Source: Epichloe hybrida (lineage: Eukaryota > Ascomycota > Sordariomycetes > Hypocreales > Clavicipitaceae). From it: 64,000 nt of DNA. The DNA lies in NCBI GenBank assembly GCA_019022495.1, contig JAFEKR010000005.1, forward strand, positions 1,178,001 to 1,242,000, read 5' to 3'. Under the pieces are notes generated by a model. The model saw only the letters and a list, made by a program, of their open reading frames with translations, searched no databases and was not told the origin of the DNA. This document shows, piece after piece, positions 37,187-49,673 of this stretch (its first letter is position 1; each line of letters starts with the position of its first letter). The position numbers and the translations under genes are program-made.

Positions 37187-39558
37187 AAATTTAGTAATAC
37201 TTTTATTATTACATCCGCTAGATTATTATTACTATTAATCCACCTGACTTCGTAAATCTTATACCTCTTATATAATTAATAAAGAGCTATAATATTAATT
37301 ATTAGTCTCTTCTCCTTTATAGTTCCTAGCTTTATAAGATATTTATATAATAAAAAAGAATTAGTATAAAGAATTATAGGAATTTAAGGTATCTTTAATT
37401 AATCCGTAATCTAATATAGAGTTATGGAAATCGCGTAGGTAATATCTACGCCTTAAACTATGCTATATAACTTAGAGGTAAGCGCGCTATAAGTAACTCT
37501 CTTGCTCTTTATTAAGCTATATATAATAATATTACCTTTTATAATAAAGGTATTATTATCTTGTATAATCTTGTTACTAATTATAATTACATATTTAATC
37601 TATAAGCTTAGATCCTTATTATTAGTAAGTAATCTATCTATAAACATAAAGAGCTTCGCCTCCTTAAGAACTAAAGGAATATATTATAGTCTATATTATT
37701 AATTCTTAATCTACTACTTAAGGTGTTTATTAAGGCATATAATATCTTCCCCTAAGGGTTCTTAGTATTAAGCTATAATTAATAGGTTATAGGAAGCTTC
37801 TAGTTAATATATAGTTATAATATAGCTTCCTTAGGCTTATTATTTTATATAGTCTTGCTTTGCTATTAGGGATTAAGGATTAACTTCCTTAATCTTCTAA
37901 CTCTAGCCTTTCTAGGTTAATATTAGCAAGTTATTAGTGTTCTAGGTTAAGATATAACTATTAAAGATAAGGGGATTCTTAGTAGTTAATTATTACTTTT
38001 CTTTAGCTATGAAATTAGCCTTCTAGAGCTCTTTCTCTTCTTTTTGGAAGAAGTTATTATCGCTTAGGCCTAATATATTATTAGTTTACATTCTAATAAT
38101 ACTAAAGAGATTCTTATTATTTAGGGCTATAATTAATAAGCAAGGATTATAGGTTAAGGTTATTATATTAAGGTTATTCTTATAGTAATAGAAGTACGTT
38201 ACTTACTAGTAGGTTCTAGCCTCTATAATCCTATAAAGAGGTCTAATCAATTTAATTACAGTCCCTTCTAGAAAAAGATATACAATTTGCTTTAGCAATC
38301 TTATAATAATTAGCCTTATTAGCACCATGTGCGATTAAGTATAAGCTTATATAATATTACAAATCCAAAGGTAAATACCTCTTTTTCTTAATAATAAAGC
38401 AATAGCTATAATAAGTTATTAGCTTGCTTATTAAATTATTAGCAATTATGTTAGGATAAATTCCTTTCCTTTATTATTATAGCCTTATATAATAAGGTAA
38501 GATTTCTTATATAGCAAGTCTATTCCTTTGCCTTTAATCTCTTTAACTATATAAGAATCAAAGATTCTATAACCTCCATGCTTTACTAGGTTATACTTAA
38601 TGAATTTAAATATATTATAAGCTTATAAAGCATTAATCTTAGCTTAATTAGATTACTTAAAGGGTTTTCCTAGGGTTATAATCTTCCCTTCTTAGTAGAG
38701 TTAAAGAGTAAGGTTCTAATTAGCCTTTTCCTTTACTATAAGGAATACTATATTTAATATCCCTCTAGCTATAGCTTCTTAAATAAAGGCCTCCTCCTAA
38801 TCTTTATTTATAAGTATATAAAGCTAAATTAGGCTAATATTCTTCTTAAGGCTATAAGATCTTCCTTTCCTTACTTTTATTCCTTTAGGGTAAGGTAGTA
38901 AGTCTTTAACTTAATAGCTTCCCTTTAAGGCTTTCTAGGCTTTATAAGCCTTTTCTTTAGACTCTTTTATACTTATAAATTAAACTATAAGGGCCTTTCT
39001 TAGTCTCCCTTATCTTCTCTTAGCTAGTGCCTATAGCTCTTTACCTTCTTCTATTAGGGAATCTCTTCTAGTAGTAGTAGTTAGTTATATAATTACTTTT
39101 TCCTTTATATTATTAAGCTCTATCTCTTACTACTCTAGTCCCTCTATAATATATAAGTCTTTATAGTAAGGCTTTACTACTATAAAGCAAAACTTTACTA
39201 AGCTATAAGGTATATTAACTATATAGGTCTCTTTATTAGTAGTAAGTAGCTTATAAGGGCTATACTAGCTACCTTTCTCTCTTTATATACGTATATTAGC
39301 CTATAGGGGTAGCTAATATATAAGCGCTATATTAGGGCTATTCTAGACTTTAAGGGTATTATAGACTTACTATAAAGCTAGATAGTAGCAAACTTTATTA
39401 GTAGCTTTATAAATTACTTTAGTATATTAAATAATAAAGACGCTTAGTAGTAACTTATCTATTATTTATAAGTAGCCTTTAAAGACTAGTAAGGTTAGGA
39501 TAATACTATTTAGGCCTATAGAGTTATTAATTACTTTAATAGCTATTTAAAGGCATTA
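37187..39558 (-). pseudogene. Copia-B#5 pol, RNase H to integrase segment
   Basis: Reverse-strand pol of B#5: RNase H near 37200-37700, RT near 38330-38660, and the C-terminal part of integrase up to the X2 insertion. Collinear with 15119-17220 of B#2. It joins 48290-49524 once X2 and one ctctagcg copy are removed. Heavily mutated; the stop-free stretch at 37502-37702 on the plus strand is antisense to RNase H and not a gene. Confidence 0.85.
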
Positions 39559-39573
39559 CTCTAGCGCAGAGCT

Positions 39574-39722
39574 TTGCACTACACTACACTACATTGTGTA
39601 GTATTTGTAGTGTAGTGTAGTATACTATATTACACTACATACTACACTACACTACACACTACACTACAAGGGAATTTTTTTACTACATTACACTACATGT
39701 AGTATTTTGTAGTATTTGTAGT
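39574..39722. repeat. CACTA/TAGTG pentamer arrays, left end of X2
   Basis: CACTA runs followed by TAGTG runs, then CACTA again: inverted arms around short spacers, able to pair as hairpins. The pentamer differs from X1 and X3 only at its third base. Confidence 0.88.
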
Positions 39723-39740
39723 ATTTATAATTTTTAGTAA

Positions 39741-40010
39741 TATAATTACTTATAATAGCTTATAATAGCTTATAATTACTTATAATAGCTTATAATAGCT
39801 TTTAATAGCTTATAATAGCTTATAATAGCTTATAATAGCTTATAATAGCTTATAATAGCTTATAATAGCTTATAATAGCTTATAATAGCTTATAATAGCT
39901 TATAATAGCTTATAATAGTTTATAATAGCTTATAATAGCTTATAATAGCTTATAATAGCTTATAATAGCTTATAATAGCTTATAATAGCTTATAATAGCT
40001 TATAATAGCT
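39741..40010 (+). repeat. decamer array TATAATAGCT x27 in X2
   Basis: Twenty-seven consecutive 10-bp units with four single-unit variants (two tataattact, tttaatagct, tataatagtt). X1 has the same unit in only about three copies at the collinear position near 12060-12090, so this is an expansion within X2. Confidence 0.93.
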
Positions 40011-40235
40011 TATAGTTATATAAGCTACTATAAGCTATAATAAATTATATTAACTTATAATATTATTAGTGTTAAAGTTTAATTAAAATTAAATAGTAAA
40101 TAAGTAACTAAAATATAAATATAAATAAGTATAAGGAAATTACTATAGAAAAAGCTATACTTTTTAATTACTTAGTATTTTAAGCTTTTTAAATATATTA
40201 ATAAAATAAAATACTTTTCTTTCTTATATTTTTTA

Positions 40236-40568
40236 AAATAATAGTAATAGTAATAATAGTAATAATAGTAATAATAGTAATAATAGTAATAATAGTAATA
40301 ATAGTAATAATAGTAATAATAGTAATAATAGTAATAATAGTAATAATAGTAATAATAGTAATAATAGTAATAATAGTAATAATAGTAATAATAGTAATAA
40401 TAGTAATAATAGTAATAATAGTAATAATAGTAATAATAGTAATAATAGTAATAATAGTAGTAGTAGTAGTAATAGTAATAATAGTAATAATAGTAATAAT
40501 AGTAATAATAGTAATAATAGTAATAATAGTAATAATAGTAGTAGTAGTAGTAGTAATAGTAGTAATAG
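40236..40568 (+). repeat. 9-bp microsatellite AGTAATAAT, ~330 bp
   Basis: Period-9 (locally period-3) array with AGT-rich interruptions near 40458 and 40538. Read antisense it gives a poly-leucine frame, which is an artefact of the repeat. It was the target of the Copia-C insertion and continues for a short way at 46946-46957. Confidence 0.93.
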
Positions 40569-40864
40569 TGTTAGAACAAGCATGATATCAACAAGGGTGC
40601 ACGCCTCTGATTGGATGGGCGCGTTGCATCGCGGACCCACATGTCCGGCCCGACCGCGCCGCGATCGGAGTTAGCACATGTAGCCTCTTTGCTAATAACC
40701 CCAATTGAGGCCCCTTTTCCTATGATAAATAGCGCACCCTCTTTGCTTCTATTTAATCCCTCTTTTGCTTGCTTTAATAGACTAGAATATATAATAATTA
40801 TGTGTACTTTAGTCCACCCCGAAAATCCTACGTGTAGGTCAATAGTATCCTATAGATACTAACA
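40569..40864 (+). repeat. 5' LTR of Copia-C
   Basis: 296 bp, TGTTAGAACAAGC...TAGATACTAACA. GC-rich segment near 40600-40675. Short ORFs at 40611 and 46722 lie in the two LTR copies and are not credible genes. Confidence 0.92.
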
Positions 40865-41069
40865 CTAATTAGTGATTATCTCTATAAATACCACAGATTA
40901 GCAAGGTTTATAGAAAAGGCATTAGTATTAAGGACTTGCCTTATGAAAGAGGAAGTGCCACTCTAAGATACTAAATGTGCTAAGGAAGAAGTATATTCTA
41001 GCTCTCCTTTTACCTTAAGTAACTATAACTAGCTCTATACTAAATCTAAGCTTATTAACTTAATTAAGG

Positions 41070-44000
41070 CCTAGTCAGTAACTAACCTAACCTATCTTTA
41101 TTTATTTAATTAGCGCGTCTATCACGTGAATAAACCCTTAGAAGCGTGTTTATTAAATAATTAAGGCCTAGTTAGTAACTAACCTAACCTATTCTTAATT
41201 ATTTAATTAAACCCACTAAGGGACGAAGATAATAGCTTCACTTATAATCCTTTAGACTTCTATTAATTCTCTATTTCCCTTACCCCCCTATTTACCACTA
41301 ATATTATAGTAGAATATTAAGATTAACTAGAGGGATCTAAAGCCTAAGACGTTCCCTCTAATTATAAACACACCTTCCCCCCTAAGAATACTAGAAGAGA
41401 AGCTAATCTACAAGTTACATCTTACCTCCTTAACTATATATCCCCTGATTTATACTAATATATTACGTAACAAGCACTAGAGAATAAGGAATTATTTAAT
41501 CTTAAAGTAAACACTACCCCTAAAGAGCTTATGGCCTAGATTCTTATTAAGAAAGCAACCTATAAATATAAGAACCTATACCCACGAACCCTATCCACTA
41601 TCTTTAGTAATAACTTTAGAGAATAGAAATAAGAAATATTCTAAGTAGCAGATCCTAAAGCTATAAAGAGTCTTTAAGACTTTCTCTTCTTTAGTGGCAT
41701 TTACATAGACCTATAGAGTTACTATAAGATAGTAGTCTTGCTTAAAGATGTTGTTAACTATAATGGATTCTATAACTAGAAAGAAGAAGAAATATAGGAA
41801 GTTACTAGGAAGTATTCCCCCTTTAAGAGGTAAATAGTAAAAAAGGACTTCTATAAAGACCTCCTTCCTATTAGTATCCCTTCTTTTAGAGATTAACCAA
41901 AGTAACTAATTGCTTCACAATATCCCTAATTCCCTTAGCTACCGCAATCACTCCCGTTCCGTTCCTAAATTCCATTACACTAATCCCTAAGTATACTAAG
42001 TATAAGGCAAAGGCGCGATAGCAAAGGCAATCCCCCTATTACAAGCCCTTAACTATAACCCTAGACCCCCCTTGCTTCCCCTCCTATAATAAGGTATTAT
42101 AATCCCCCTCTATAGTCTAGAACTATAGTACCCCTTCCATAAGATTTAATTATCCCTATTCCCCCTTAAGAAATAGGCTAACCCTTATTAAAGCAACTAC
42201 TTAATCTTAATAAGTTCTATAATAATAAGAGTATTAAGTATAGCGCTAAGGAGTATAATATTCTTAATATTAAGCTCTTAACTTATTAAAGGAAGTGTAA
42301 GATACTAGGAATTATATAAGAATAGTTAGGCTATGGTTTTAAGTTTATACTAAAAGGAAAACCTTTATAGTACTTCTTAGAGAACCTTTTAGGCTAAGGA
42401 GATCCCTAAGATCTCCTAACTCTTATCCGCAAGATTAGGTAGAAGTTTAAGACAGATAATACGCATTAAAAGAACCGTCTATTATAGGGAAGATTATAAC
42501 TACTCATGATTATCTAAGAGAACCCTAGTAAATTAAAGATTAAGTGCTTTAAAGATCTTATAATAAAGCTTTCAAATCTCTAAAGGGCAAATCCTTATAG
42601 ATCCTAGTTAGAATTAGACCTCCGCAGTTAGATTCTAAATGCCTGCAAAGGAATCCTAGAATATAGGGCCTGTATTATTAATCCTCCTATTAACCTCTAA
42701 CGCTTTTGCGAACGGATAAGGATGTTAATTAGCAAATCTAAAGCTTTAATTAATTAGCAGCAGTTCCCTATAGAAGCTAGCACTAAGGAACACTTTTAGA
42801 CTGACTATAAGTATAATAGAAAAGGCAAGGAAGCCTAGTATAGTCAATCTTTATTAAAAAGCAAGCCTTAACGCTTATAAAAGTATTATATATGTAGTAA
42901 AGAAGGTTATTAGTTAACTAAACACTCGGATAAGGACTAGAAGAAGGCATTCTAATGATTTAAGAATCACTCTCGCACGGACTTAATAGCTTCTTTATAT
43001 AATACGTTTCTAATATAGTATAAAGGTGATAATAATCCCGAATTAGCTAAGGATAACAATATTAACTAATACCTAATAGAACTTGGTTTTGGCAAAGAAG
43101 ATAGTAATAGCTAAGTGCCTATAAGCTTCTTCACACATAGGACTACCTATAATAGCTGTGTAACCACTGAGATTCTTGCTAGTAAAGCAATAACTTATGC
43201 TCTAGTTAAGAAGGATCTATTTAATCTTCAGGAACTAGATAAGGCACTAAGCGCATTTACACTTAAAGGATAATATTTATCCAGAACCTTTAAAGGCATT
43301 ATAGCTAACACAAGTGCTATAGGATGTTTATTAGTAGGCCACCCTTAATTCTTAGCTCTATAAAGTGTAATACTAACTATCACGCTTAATAAGTTAGATG
43401 CTAGGAAGATAAAGATTAAATTTAGCCCTGGAGAACTAATTAAGGCACTTAGATTAATTAAAGTGCTAACTCCGTTTAGAATTATCCTCTTTTAGGTAAT
43501 CCCTATGAATACTCCCTTTCTCTTATGCCTTAATAATATAACCCGCCTAAAGATTAATTTCCACATATTAAAGAACATTTTGCAGTAAGGGAATATTAAG
43601 GTTCCTATTATACGTAAATAGGGGCATACGTAAATACTTCTTAATAAAGAAGAAAGTGTTACTTAGAGTTATCTCACAGAGATTAAGCTCCGCTAATTAC
43701 ATCAACGCTTTAGACACCCTTTAGTTTAATGTCTTTATGATTTACTATGTAAATTAGGGCATGAGGTTAAGTTTAAAGCTATTAAGAAACTAACTAAGGT
43801 TTGCTAGTAGTGCTAATTGCACGCAGATAGCCCACATCGGTTCAAATTCACTCTTTAGGATAAATATGCCTATAATTACGAAATTATTGTAAACATTATA
43901 TATCTTAATAGTAACCGCCCTATTCTATAAGTTATTAATACGGCTACATCCTTTAATACAGCTAGATTTATTAAAGATATCTCTGCAAAGACCACATAGG

Positions 44001-46430
44001 AAGCACTCTGTCTTTGCTAGATTAATGTCTATCTAGGCCCCCTGGATTTAATTATTACGGATACTAGAACAACCTTTAGAGGTAAGGAATTTAAGCAGCT
44101 TGTGTCATTAATAGCAATTAAGATTAAAGACATCCCTATTAAGGCTCACTATAGTATTAGTAAGGTTAAGCAATATCATAGGCCGCTCCGAAGAGCTTAT
44201 AATATTATCTAATAGGAATGCCTAATAACGCTAGAGCCTGTGGTATTGTAAATAGTAGTTAAAGCTATGAATAATACCATAGGATTAAATAGTCTTATGC
44301 TAATAGTCCTTATTTTTAGCGCGTATCCTCGTATAGTTAAGGAATTACCTCTATCACTAGATATCACGCAGCAAGCCCTTATAATCTAACTAGTAATAAA
44401 GGAAGTTAAGCGCATTTATGCCTAGCGGAAGGTTAGTAATACCCTTACTACAAGGAATAGTCCTAACACCTCTACAACCATTAACCTCCCGCTAGGATTG
44501 CTTATACGCATGTGGCACGAAGGTAAGGGATAGGTAGGCCCCTATAAGCTATTAGTTATAGAGGGCAAGACCTACACTCTTAAGCTCCCTTAAGGCCCTA
44601 AGGCCTTTAGATTAACGTCTATTAGGCCTTTTTATAAAGATTCTAATAAAGAGAGACCTCCTAAGAGCATAGATAACTAAGATGCCTTCCTATAGCCTAT
44701 AGCCACCCCTCCTACTAATCCCCTAAGGTAAGAACCTAGAAGACCTTAGAAGAACCCCCCTGTTATTATATCTAATATTAATTATGCAGATTAAATAAAA
44801 GATAAGACTAATATCTTTCTATTAGCTAAGGAAAGCTCTAACCTTAAACTTACAATCTAATTATATAAGGAAGGAATTATTAAGACCCCTAGCAAACCCT
44901 TCAAGCTATTTACTAAAGCTAAGATTAATTCTCTAATTAAATAAGGTGTGTTTAAATTTATTAAGTATAATAAAAGAGAGCATAGTAGAGTTTGAATTTT
45001 TAATTCCTGTATTATTAACAAGGTAAAGGGTAAGACAACGGATCTGTATAAGAAGTTAAGGCTTGTGATCTAAGGTTACGGCGATAAGGAGAAGCTAGCG
45101 ATCCTCACACAGGCCCTGACAATCCAGCGAGCTAGCTAGCGATTAATCCTAGTGATAGCACCTGCGTTATTATTACTAAGCCTTATCCTCTAGCTTTGCA
45201 ATATTACACAGGCCTATGTGTAAGCATAAACGCTTCTTAGTCATATAATCCTAGCCTGAGTCCCTATCTAAATCTATTACCTATACCCTATAGGCATAAT
45301 AATACAAGTAATTAAGCCTCTATATAGTATTATAGAAGCTAGCACCTACTAGTAGGTAACGTATTATTATCACTATAGAGAAATGCTCTAGATAATAACC
45401 TTTACGTTTAACCTATACCTACTTATAATAACAAAGGAGAACCTAACCTTTACGTGTATAAGGATACAAACCAATAATATAATTAGACTGTCTAACCGCA
45501 AGTTCTCTTAACAAGAGGAAGATTAATTAAAAGCCGCTTCTTTTACTACTAAGCCAAAGTAAATCCTTTCCACAGGGAACCTACTAACCTTTAATAATAG
45601 TATTATTACTCTTGAAAATAATGTAATTACGCTAAGGCAGAAGGGCTAGAGTGAAAAGCTTTAGTTAATCCTACTAACTAATTCAAAACAGGCATACATA
45701 GAATAACAAGCTTAAGGCGCGTATATTACCTTAATTTACTAACCTAAAGCCTGCTTTAACCTCTTTATTACTACATAACACTAAGAGCTATTACCTTAAG
45801 ATGTAAGGAGCCTAAACTAACGGATTTAATAGCAAATCAATAATCTAAGCTAAGGATTAAGGTTTATACCATTTAATCTCAAGAAGGCAAAGCTTTTTGC
45901 ATTTATAAATAGATCATTTACTAATAACTAGGACCTTACTTCCTAGCTAGGCTACGTACTTATCCTAGCTAGTAAAGTCTAAGAGGAAAGCACCTTCACA
46001 ATCTAAGGTAATATTATACACTATAGCTCTACTAAGAGTAAAAGAGTTATAAGAAGTGTGCTTGCCTCTGAGATTTATAGTATAGTTACTAGTGCTAATA
46101 TAGCTTACGTGGTCTTGATAACACTTAGGTTAATTACCTATTAATTAAACCTCCTTACGATTCCTATTATTATCTATACTAATTTATACTCTTTATATAA
46201 ATACCTTATTAAGCTTAGTACCATAAAGGAGAAGTGTCTTATAATTAACATCATAGCCCTTCGTTAATCGTACAAGCGACAAGAGATCTGCGAGATTAGA
46301 TGGATTAATAGGAATGATAACCTTGCTAATATATTTACGAAGGTATTACTAAATAAGGTATTTGAGAGGTTTATTACGAGCAACAAGGCGACTGTCAGGA
46401 TAGAAGGGTAGGTTATGCAATCGTAACGGT
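41070..46430 (+). pseudogene. Copia-C gag-pol polyprotein, RIP-inactivated
   Basis: Decayed knuckle (Y-I-C-S-K-E-G-Y, then K-H) near 42890; protease A-N-T-S-A near 43300; integrase first Asp changed to Asn near 43893, second Asp kept at 44060, Glu changed to Lys at 44168 with the D35E spacing preserved; RT around 44990-45600 with the catalytic motif read as I-Q-T-N-N near 45468; RNase H FTNN-stop-DLTS near 45915; KSKRVIRSVLASEIYS near 46040. Numerous in-frame stops. Confidence 0.88.
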
Positions 46431-46649
46431 TGTGTTAATCTAATGAGAATGAAGGTGTTAAGAATTAGGCCTACTTATCCTTACATAGGCTTATAGATTG
46501 GATTTTGTTGTTTATTATACCCCTTTCCCTTGCCCTTTTTCTTATAATATTATTCGCAATTATTTGATCTTATTTATTCCTTAATTCCTATTCACTTCTA
46601 TTATTAATATTATGCGTTAATAATTATGTTAAAAAGAGAGAGTTTCTAG

Positions 46650-46945
46650 TGTTAAAACAAGCATAATATTAACAAGGGTACGCGCCTCTAATTAGATAGG
46701 CGCGTTATATCGCGGACCTACATGTCCAGCCCGACCACGCCGCAATCGGAGTTAGCATATGTGGCCTTTTCGCTAATAACCCTAATTAAGGCCCCTTTTC
46801 CTATGATAAATAGCGCACCCTCTTTACTTCTATTTAATCCCTGTTTTACTTGCTTTAATAGACTAGAATATATGATAATTACGTGCACTTTAGTCTACCC
46901 CGAAAACCCTATGCGTAGGTCAATGGTATCCTGTAGATACCAACA
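46650..46945 (+). repeat. 3' LTR of Copia-C
   Basis: 296 bp, TGTTAAAACAAGC...GATACCAACA, preceded by the purine run aaaaagagagag at 46631-46642. Confidence 0.92.
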
Positions 46946-47039
46946 AATAGTAATAATAAATTTAATATCTCTTTTTAAGAAATAATTCTATAACTAATTA
47001 AAAAAAAGTATAAACTCTAAGTAAAAGGCAACTATAAGA

Positions 47040-47480
47040 ACCCACTTTAGACCCACTTTAGGCCCACTTTTATTAATACCTCCTTTTTCTAAGACTAGAT
47101 TATAGAAAAAAGTATAAAAGTTATTAGGAAGTAGAGGGATAATTATAAGGACCCACTTTAGACCCATTTTTATTAATACCTCCTTTTTCTAAGACTAGAT
47201 TATAGAAAAAAGCATAAAAGTTATTAGGAAGTAGAGGTATAATTATAAGAACCCACTTTAGACCCACTTTTATTAATACCTCCTTTTTCTAAGACTATAT
47301 TATAGAAAAAGCATAAAGGTTATTAGTAAGTAAAGGTATAATTATAAGGACTTACTTTAGACTTACTTTTATTAATATATCTTTTTCTTTAGACAAATTT
47401 ATAGAAAAAGCATAGAAACTATTAGTAAATAAAAGGTATAGTTAATAAGGTTTACTTTTAAACCTACTTTTTAGTATAAT
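47040..47480. repeat. ~100-bp minisatellite in X2
   Basis: Doubled acccactttag-acccacttt cores start near 47040, 47151, 47251, 47351 and 47451, a 100-bp period apart from one extra core copy in the first unit. Units share a tcctttttctaagacta..atagaaaaa stretch. The last units are RIP-changed to cttacttt. Confidence 0.88.
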
Positions 47481-48146
47481 ATATAGCTAAGTAAGTAAGC
47501 TAAAAATAGTATATATTCTTTAGCTTACTTTTAAAGCTTTTTTTTCTAATTTTAGTAATAAAGGAAAATATATTATATTTCTTTTTAATATTATAAGAAT
47601 AATATTCTAGCTACTTTTTTAAAGCTTTTTTAAGGGTTTTTATATTTCTTTTAACTTAAAAAACCTAAAAACTTAATATAATTATTTATAATTATAATAA
47701 AAGAAAATATATAGCTAAAAACCCTTCTATAATATAAAGTAAAAATATTTATTTATTATAAATAGCTTATCTTTATAAATATATTATTATTAGATTTATT
47801 ATCCTATTTATATATAATAGTAAATAATTTCTTTAGGGTAAATCTTAGATTTAAAGTAAAAAAAGTATATTAAAATGAATATTAAATCTAATTAAAAATC
47901 TACAAAGATAAAATAACCTTTAGAATTTAGGAAATAAATAGAGTTATATAGTAATACTAAAAATACTATACTTAGCTACCCTATTCCTATTATAAGCTTA
48001 ATAGTTTAAATAAGTATAAACTTTAAAGATTTATAACTAAATAACTAAATTCTAATAAAAAAGAAAGCTAATATTAAGTTAATAAAGAAAAATCTAAAGA
48101 ATATTATAAGATATTAATATGCCCCACTTTTATTTTTAGCCTTATA

Positions 48147-48270
48147 CTACATGTAGTATTTGTAGTGTAGTGTAGTATTTACTACACTACACTACATACT
48201 ACACTACACTACAATTCACTACACTACATACTACAAGGAAAGTCAAAATACTACATTTACTACACTACAT
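48147..48270. repeat. CACTA/TAGTG arrays, right end of X2
   Basis: TAGTG units followed by CACTA units, preceded by atgccccactttta; the equivalent stretch precedes the right array in X1 and, inverted, follows the left array in X3. Confidence 0.87.
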
Positions 48271-48289
48271 GTAAAGCTCTGCTCTAGCG

Positions 48290-49524
48290 TAAGTTCTATC
48301 CTAATTAAGTCTATAATAATATTATAAGCTTAGCGTAAAGGTCTATAATATCTCTTAACCTTTCTAATACTATTATAGGCTTTAATTAGTATTTTATTAG
48401 TCTTAATTAATATTAGTTAAGCATAGTGCTTAAACTTAGCAGAAGTAAAGTTATTACTAGCGTTATATATAATCCATTCTAGAGGTCTAAGATAAGTGTT
48501 AATCTAATATTTATGAATAGTGTCCTAGATATCTTAAGCTTTTTGCTTCCTTAGATTAAGGAATTAGGCTACCTAGAATAATATTACTAAATTAATAATA
48601 TAAAGTACTAATTAGCTATTAATTTATATAATATTAATAATAATCTTGTAGTTAAATTTGTGGTTATCTTTAATTATAAACTTAAATTAACTAGGGGCCT
48701 TTCTATATATTTAGTAATAGTAGTAAACTTTAGTTAATTCCTTAATTACCTAGTGTTTAACTTTATAACTAGCTTAGTAAAGGATCTTTATAAGTTATTA
48801 AATAAAAGGGTAACTAAGTTAATAATATAATTAATAAATATCTCCTTCTAAAATTTAGAAGGTAACTATTTCTCTTACCTTTAGTAACTACTAAGAATAG
48901 CCCTATTATTATATAATAGGTATAGTCTTATTACCTTAGATAAGTATATTAGTAAGGTTATTAATCTTAACTTAGATTTTATCTATATTAGTAATTAAGA
49001 AAAGAAAGGGGGTAGCTATATTAAGGATATAGAATTTAAGCTCTCTAAGTTTTATAGGCATATAAAGGATTTCTCTTATAACTACTAATCTAGCACTAAA
49101 TATAATAATTTAGGGTTTACATAAGGTTACCTTTAATAAAGGTATTAATCTTAATAAAGCCTTTACTTATACCTCTCCTATAGTTAACTTTCCTATAGCA
49201 CTAGTATTAGGTATAATCTCTTTAAAGACCTCTTTAGAATAGTGTTCTTTAAAGATATAGTAAATTAAGCTTCTATTACACTCTTATAGCTTATAAAGCT
49301 CTTACCTAAGAAATATATATTAAAAGGCTTAATTATTTAGGGTTGTAAGGATATTAATATTAGTAGTATTATAGTTAGTCTATAATCTAGAGTAAAAGAA
49401 TTATATAATACTTAGGTATACTATTAATAGTAGCTTCTCTATATTATTATTATCTTTAGCTTCTATATAAGCTAAAAGATGTAATTCCTAATTCTAACCT
49501 AAGCCTTTATTAGGCTTATTATTA
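48290..49524 (-). pseudogene. Copia-B#5 pol, integrase N-terminus to protease segment
   Basis: Collinear with B#2 17222-18475 in reverse. Includes the integrase core and zinc-binding region, and the protease region near 49205-49230. It is bounded by X2 and X3 and heavily mutated. Confidence 0.83.
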
Positions 49525-49539
49525 TCCTACCCCAGAGCA

Positions 49540-49673
49540 TGTAATGTAATGTAATGTAATGTAATATTTGGGGTTTGGATGTAATGTGTAATGTAATGTA
49601 ATGTAATGTAATGTAATGTGTAATTACATTACATTACATTACATTACATTACAAACATTACAGATGTAATGTT
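49540..49673. repeat. CATTA/TAATG arrays, left end of X3
   Basis: TAATG-type units, a short non-repeat spacer (tttggggtttgga), more TAATG units, then inverted CATTA units: a hairpin-capable arm. Confidence 0.9.

Larger units (their letters stand above)
40569..46945 (+). mobile_element. Copia-C, complete, nested in the X2 microsatellite
   Basis: 6377 bp, two 296-bp LTRs, 5-bp TSD AATAG at 40564-40568 and 46946-46950. The LTR start TGTTAGAACAA resembles Copia-A but the rest differs. Many CpG and CpA sites survive, so this copy is among the less mutated in the window, which fits its top position in the stack (B#5, then X2, then C). Confidence 0.94.
39567..48281. mobile_element. X2, hAT-like non-coding element with CACTA terminal arrays
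   Basis: 8-bp TSD ctctagcg at 39559-39566 and 48282-48289. Left end CAGAGCTTTGCA, right end TGTAAAGCTCTG: a 12-bp TIR with one mismatch. Both ends carry CACTA/TAGTG pentamers (39574-39722 and 48147-48270) arranged as inverted arms. It contains decamer and 9-mer arrays on the left and a ~100-bp minisatellite on the right. Without Copia-C it is about 2.3 kb. No transposase is present. hAT affiliation rests on CAGAG ends and the 8-bp TSD; the KDZ/Zisupton group also gives 8 bp. Confidence 0.85.

Noticed and set aside
39574..39722. CACTA runs read as the termini of a CACTA (CMC/EnSpm) transposon
   Set aside because: CACTA transposons start with CACTR at the very tip and make 2-3 bp TSDs. Here the tip is CAGAGC, the TSD is 8 bp, and sister elements have CAATA or CATTA instead.
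40233..40640. 135-codon minus-strand ORF of almost pure leucine
   Set aside because: It is the antisense reading of the AGTAATAAT microsatellite plus the start of the Copia-C LTR; no protein signal.
40611..46985. Similar short ORFs at 40611-40862 and 46722-46985
   Set aside because: They lie in the two LTR copies of Copia-C, so their similarity is that of the LTRs. Frames cross the LTR end and differ there.
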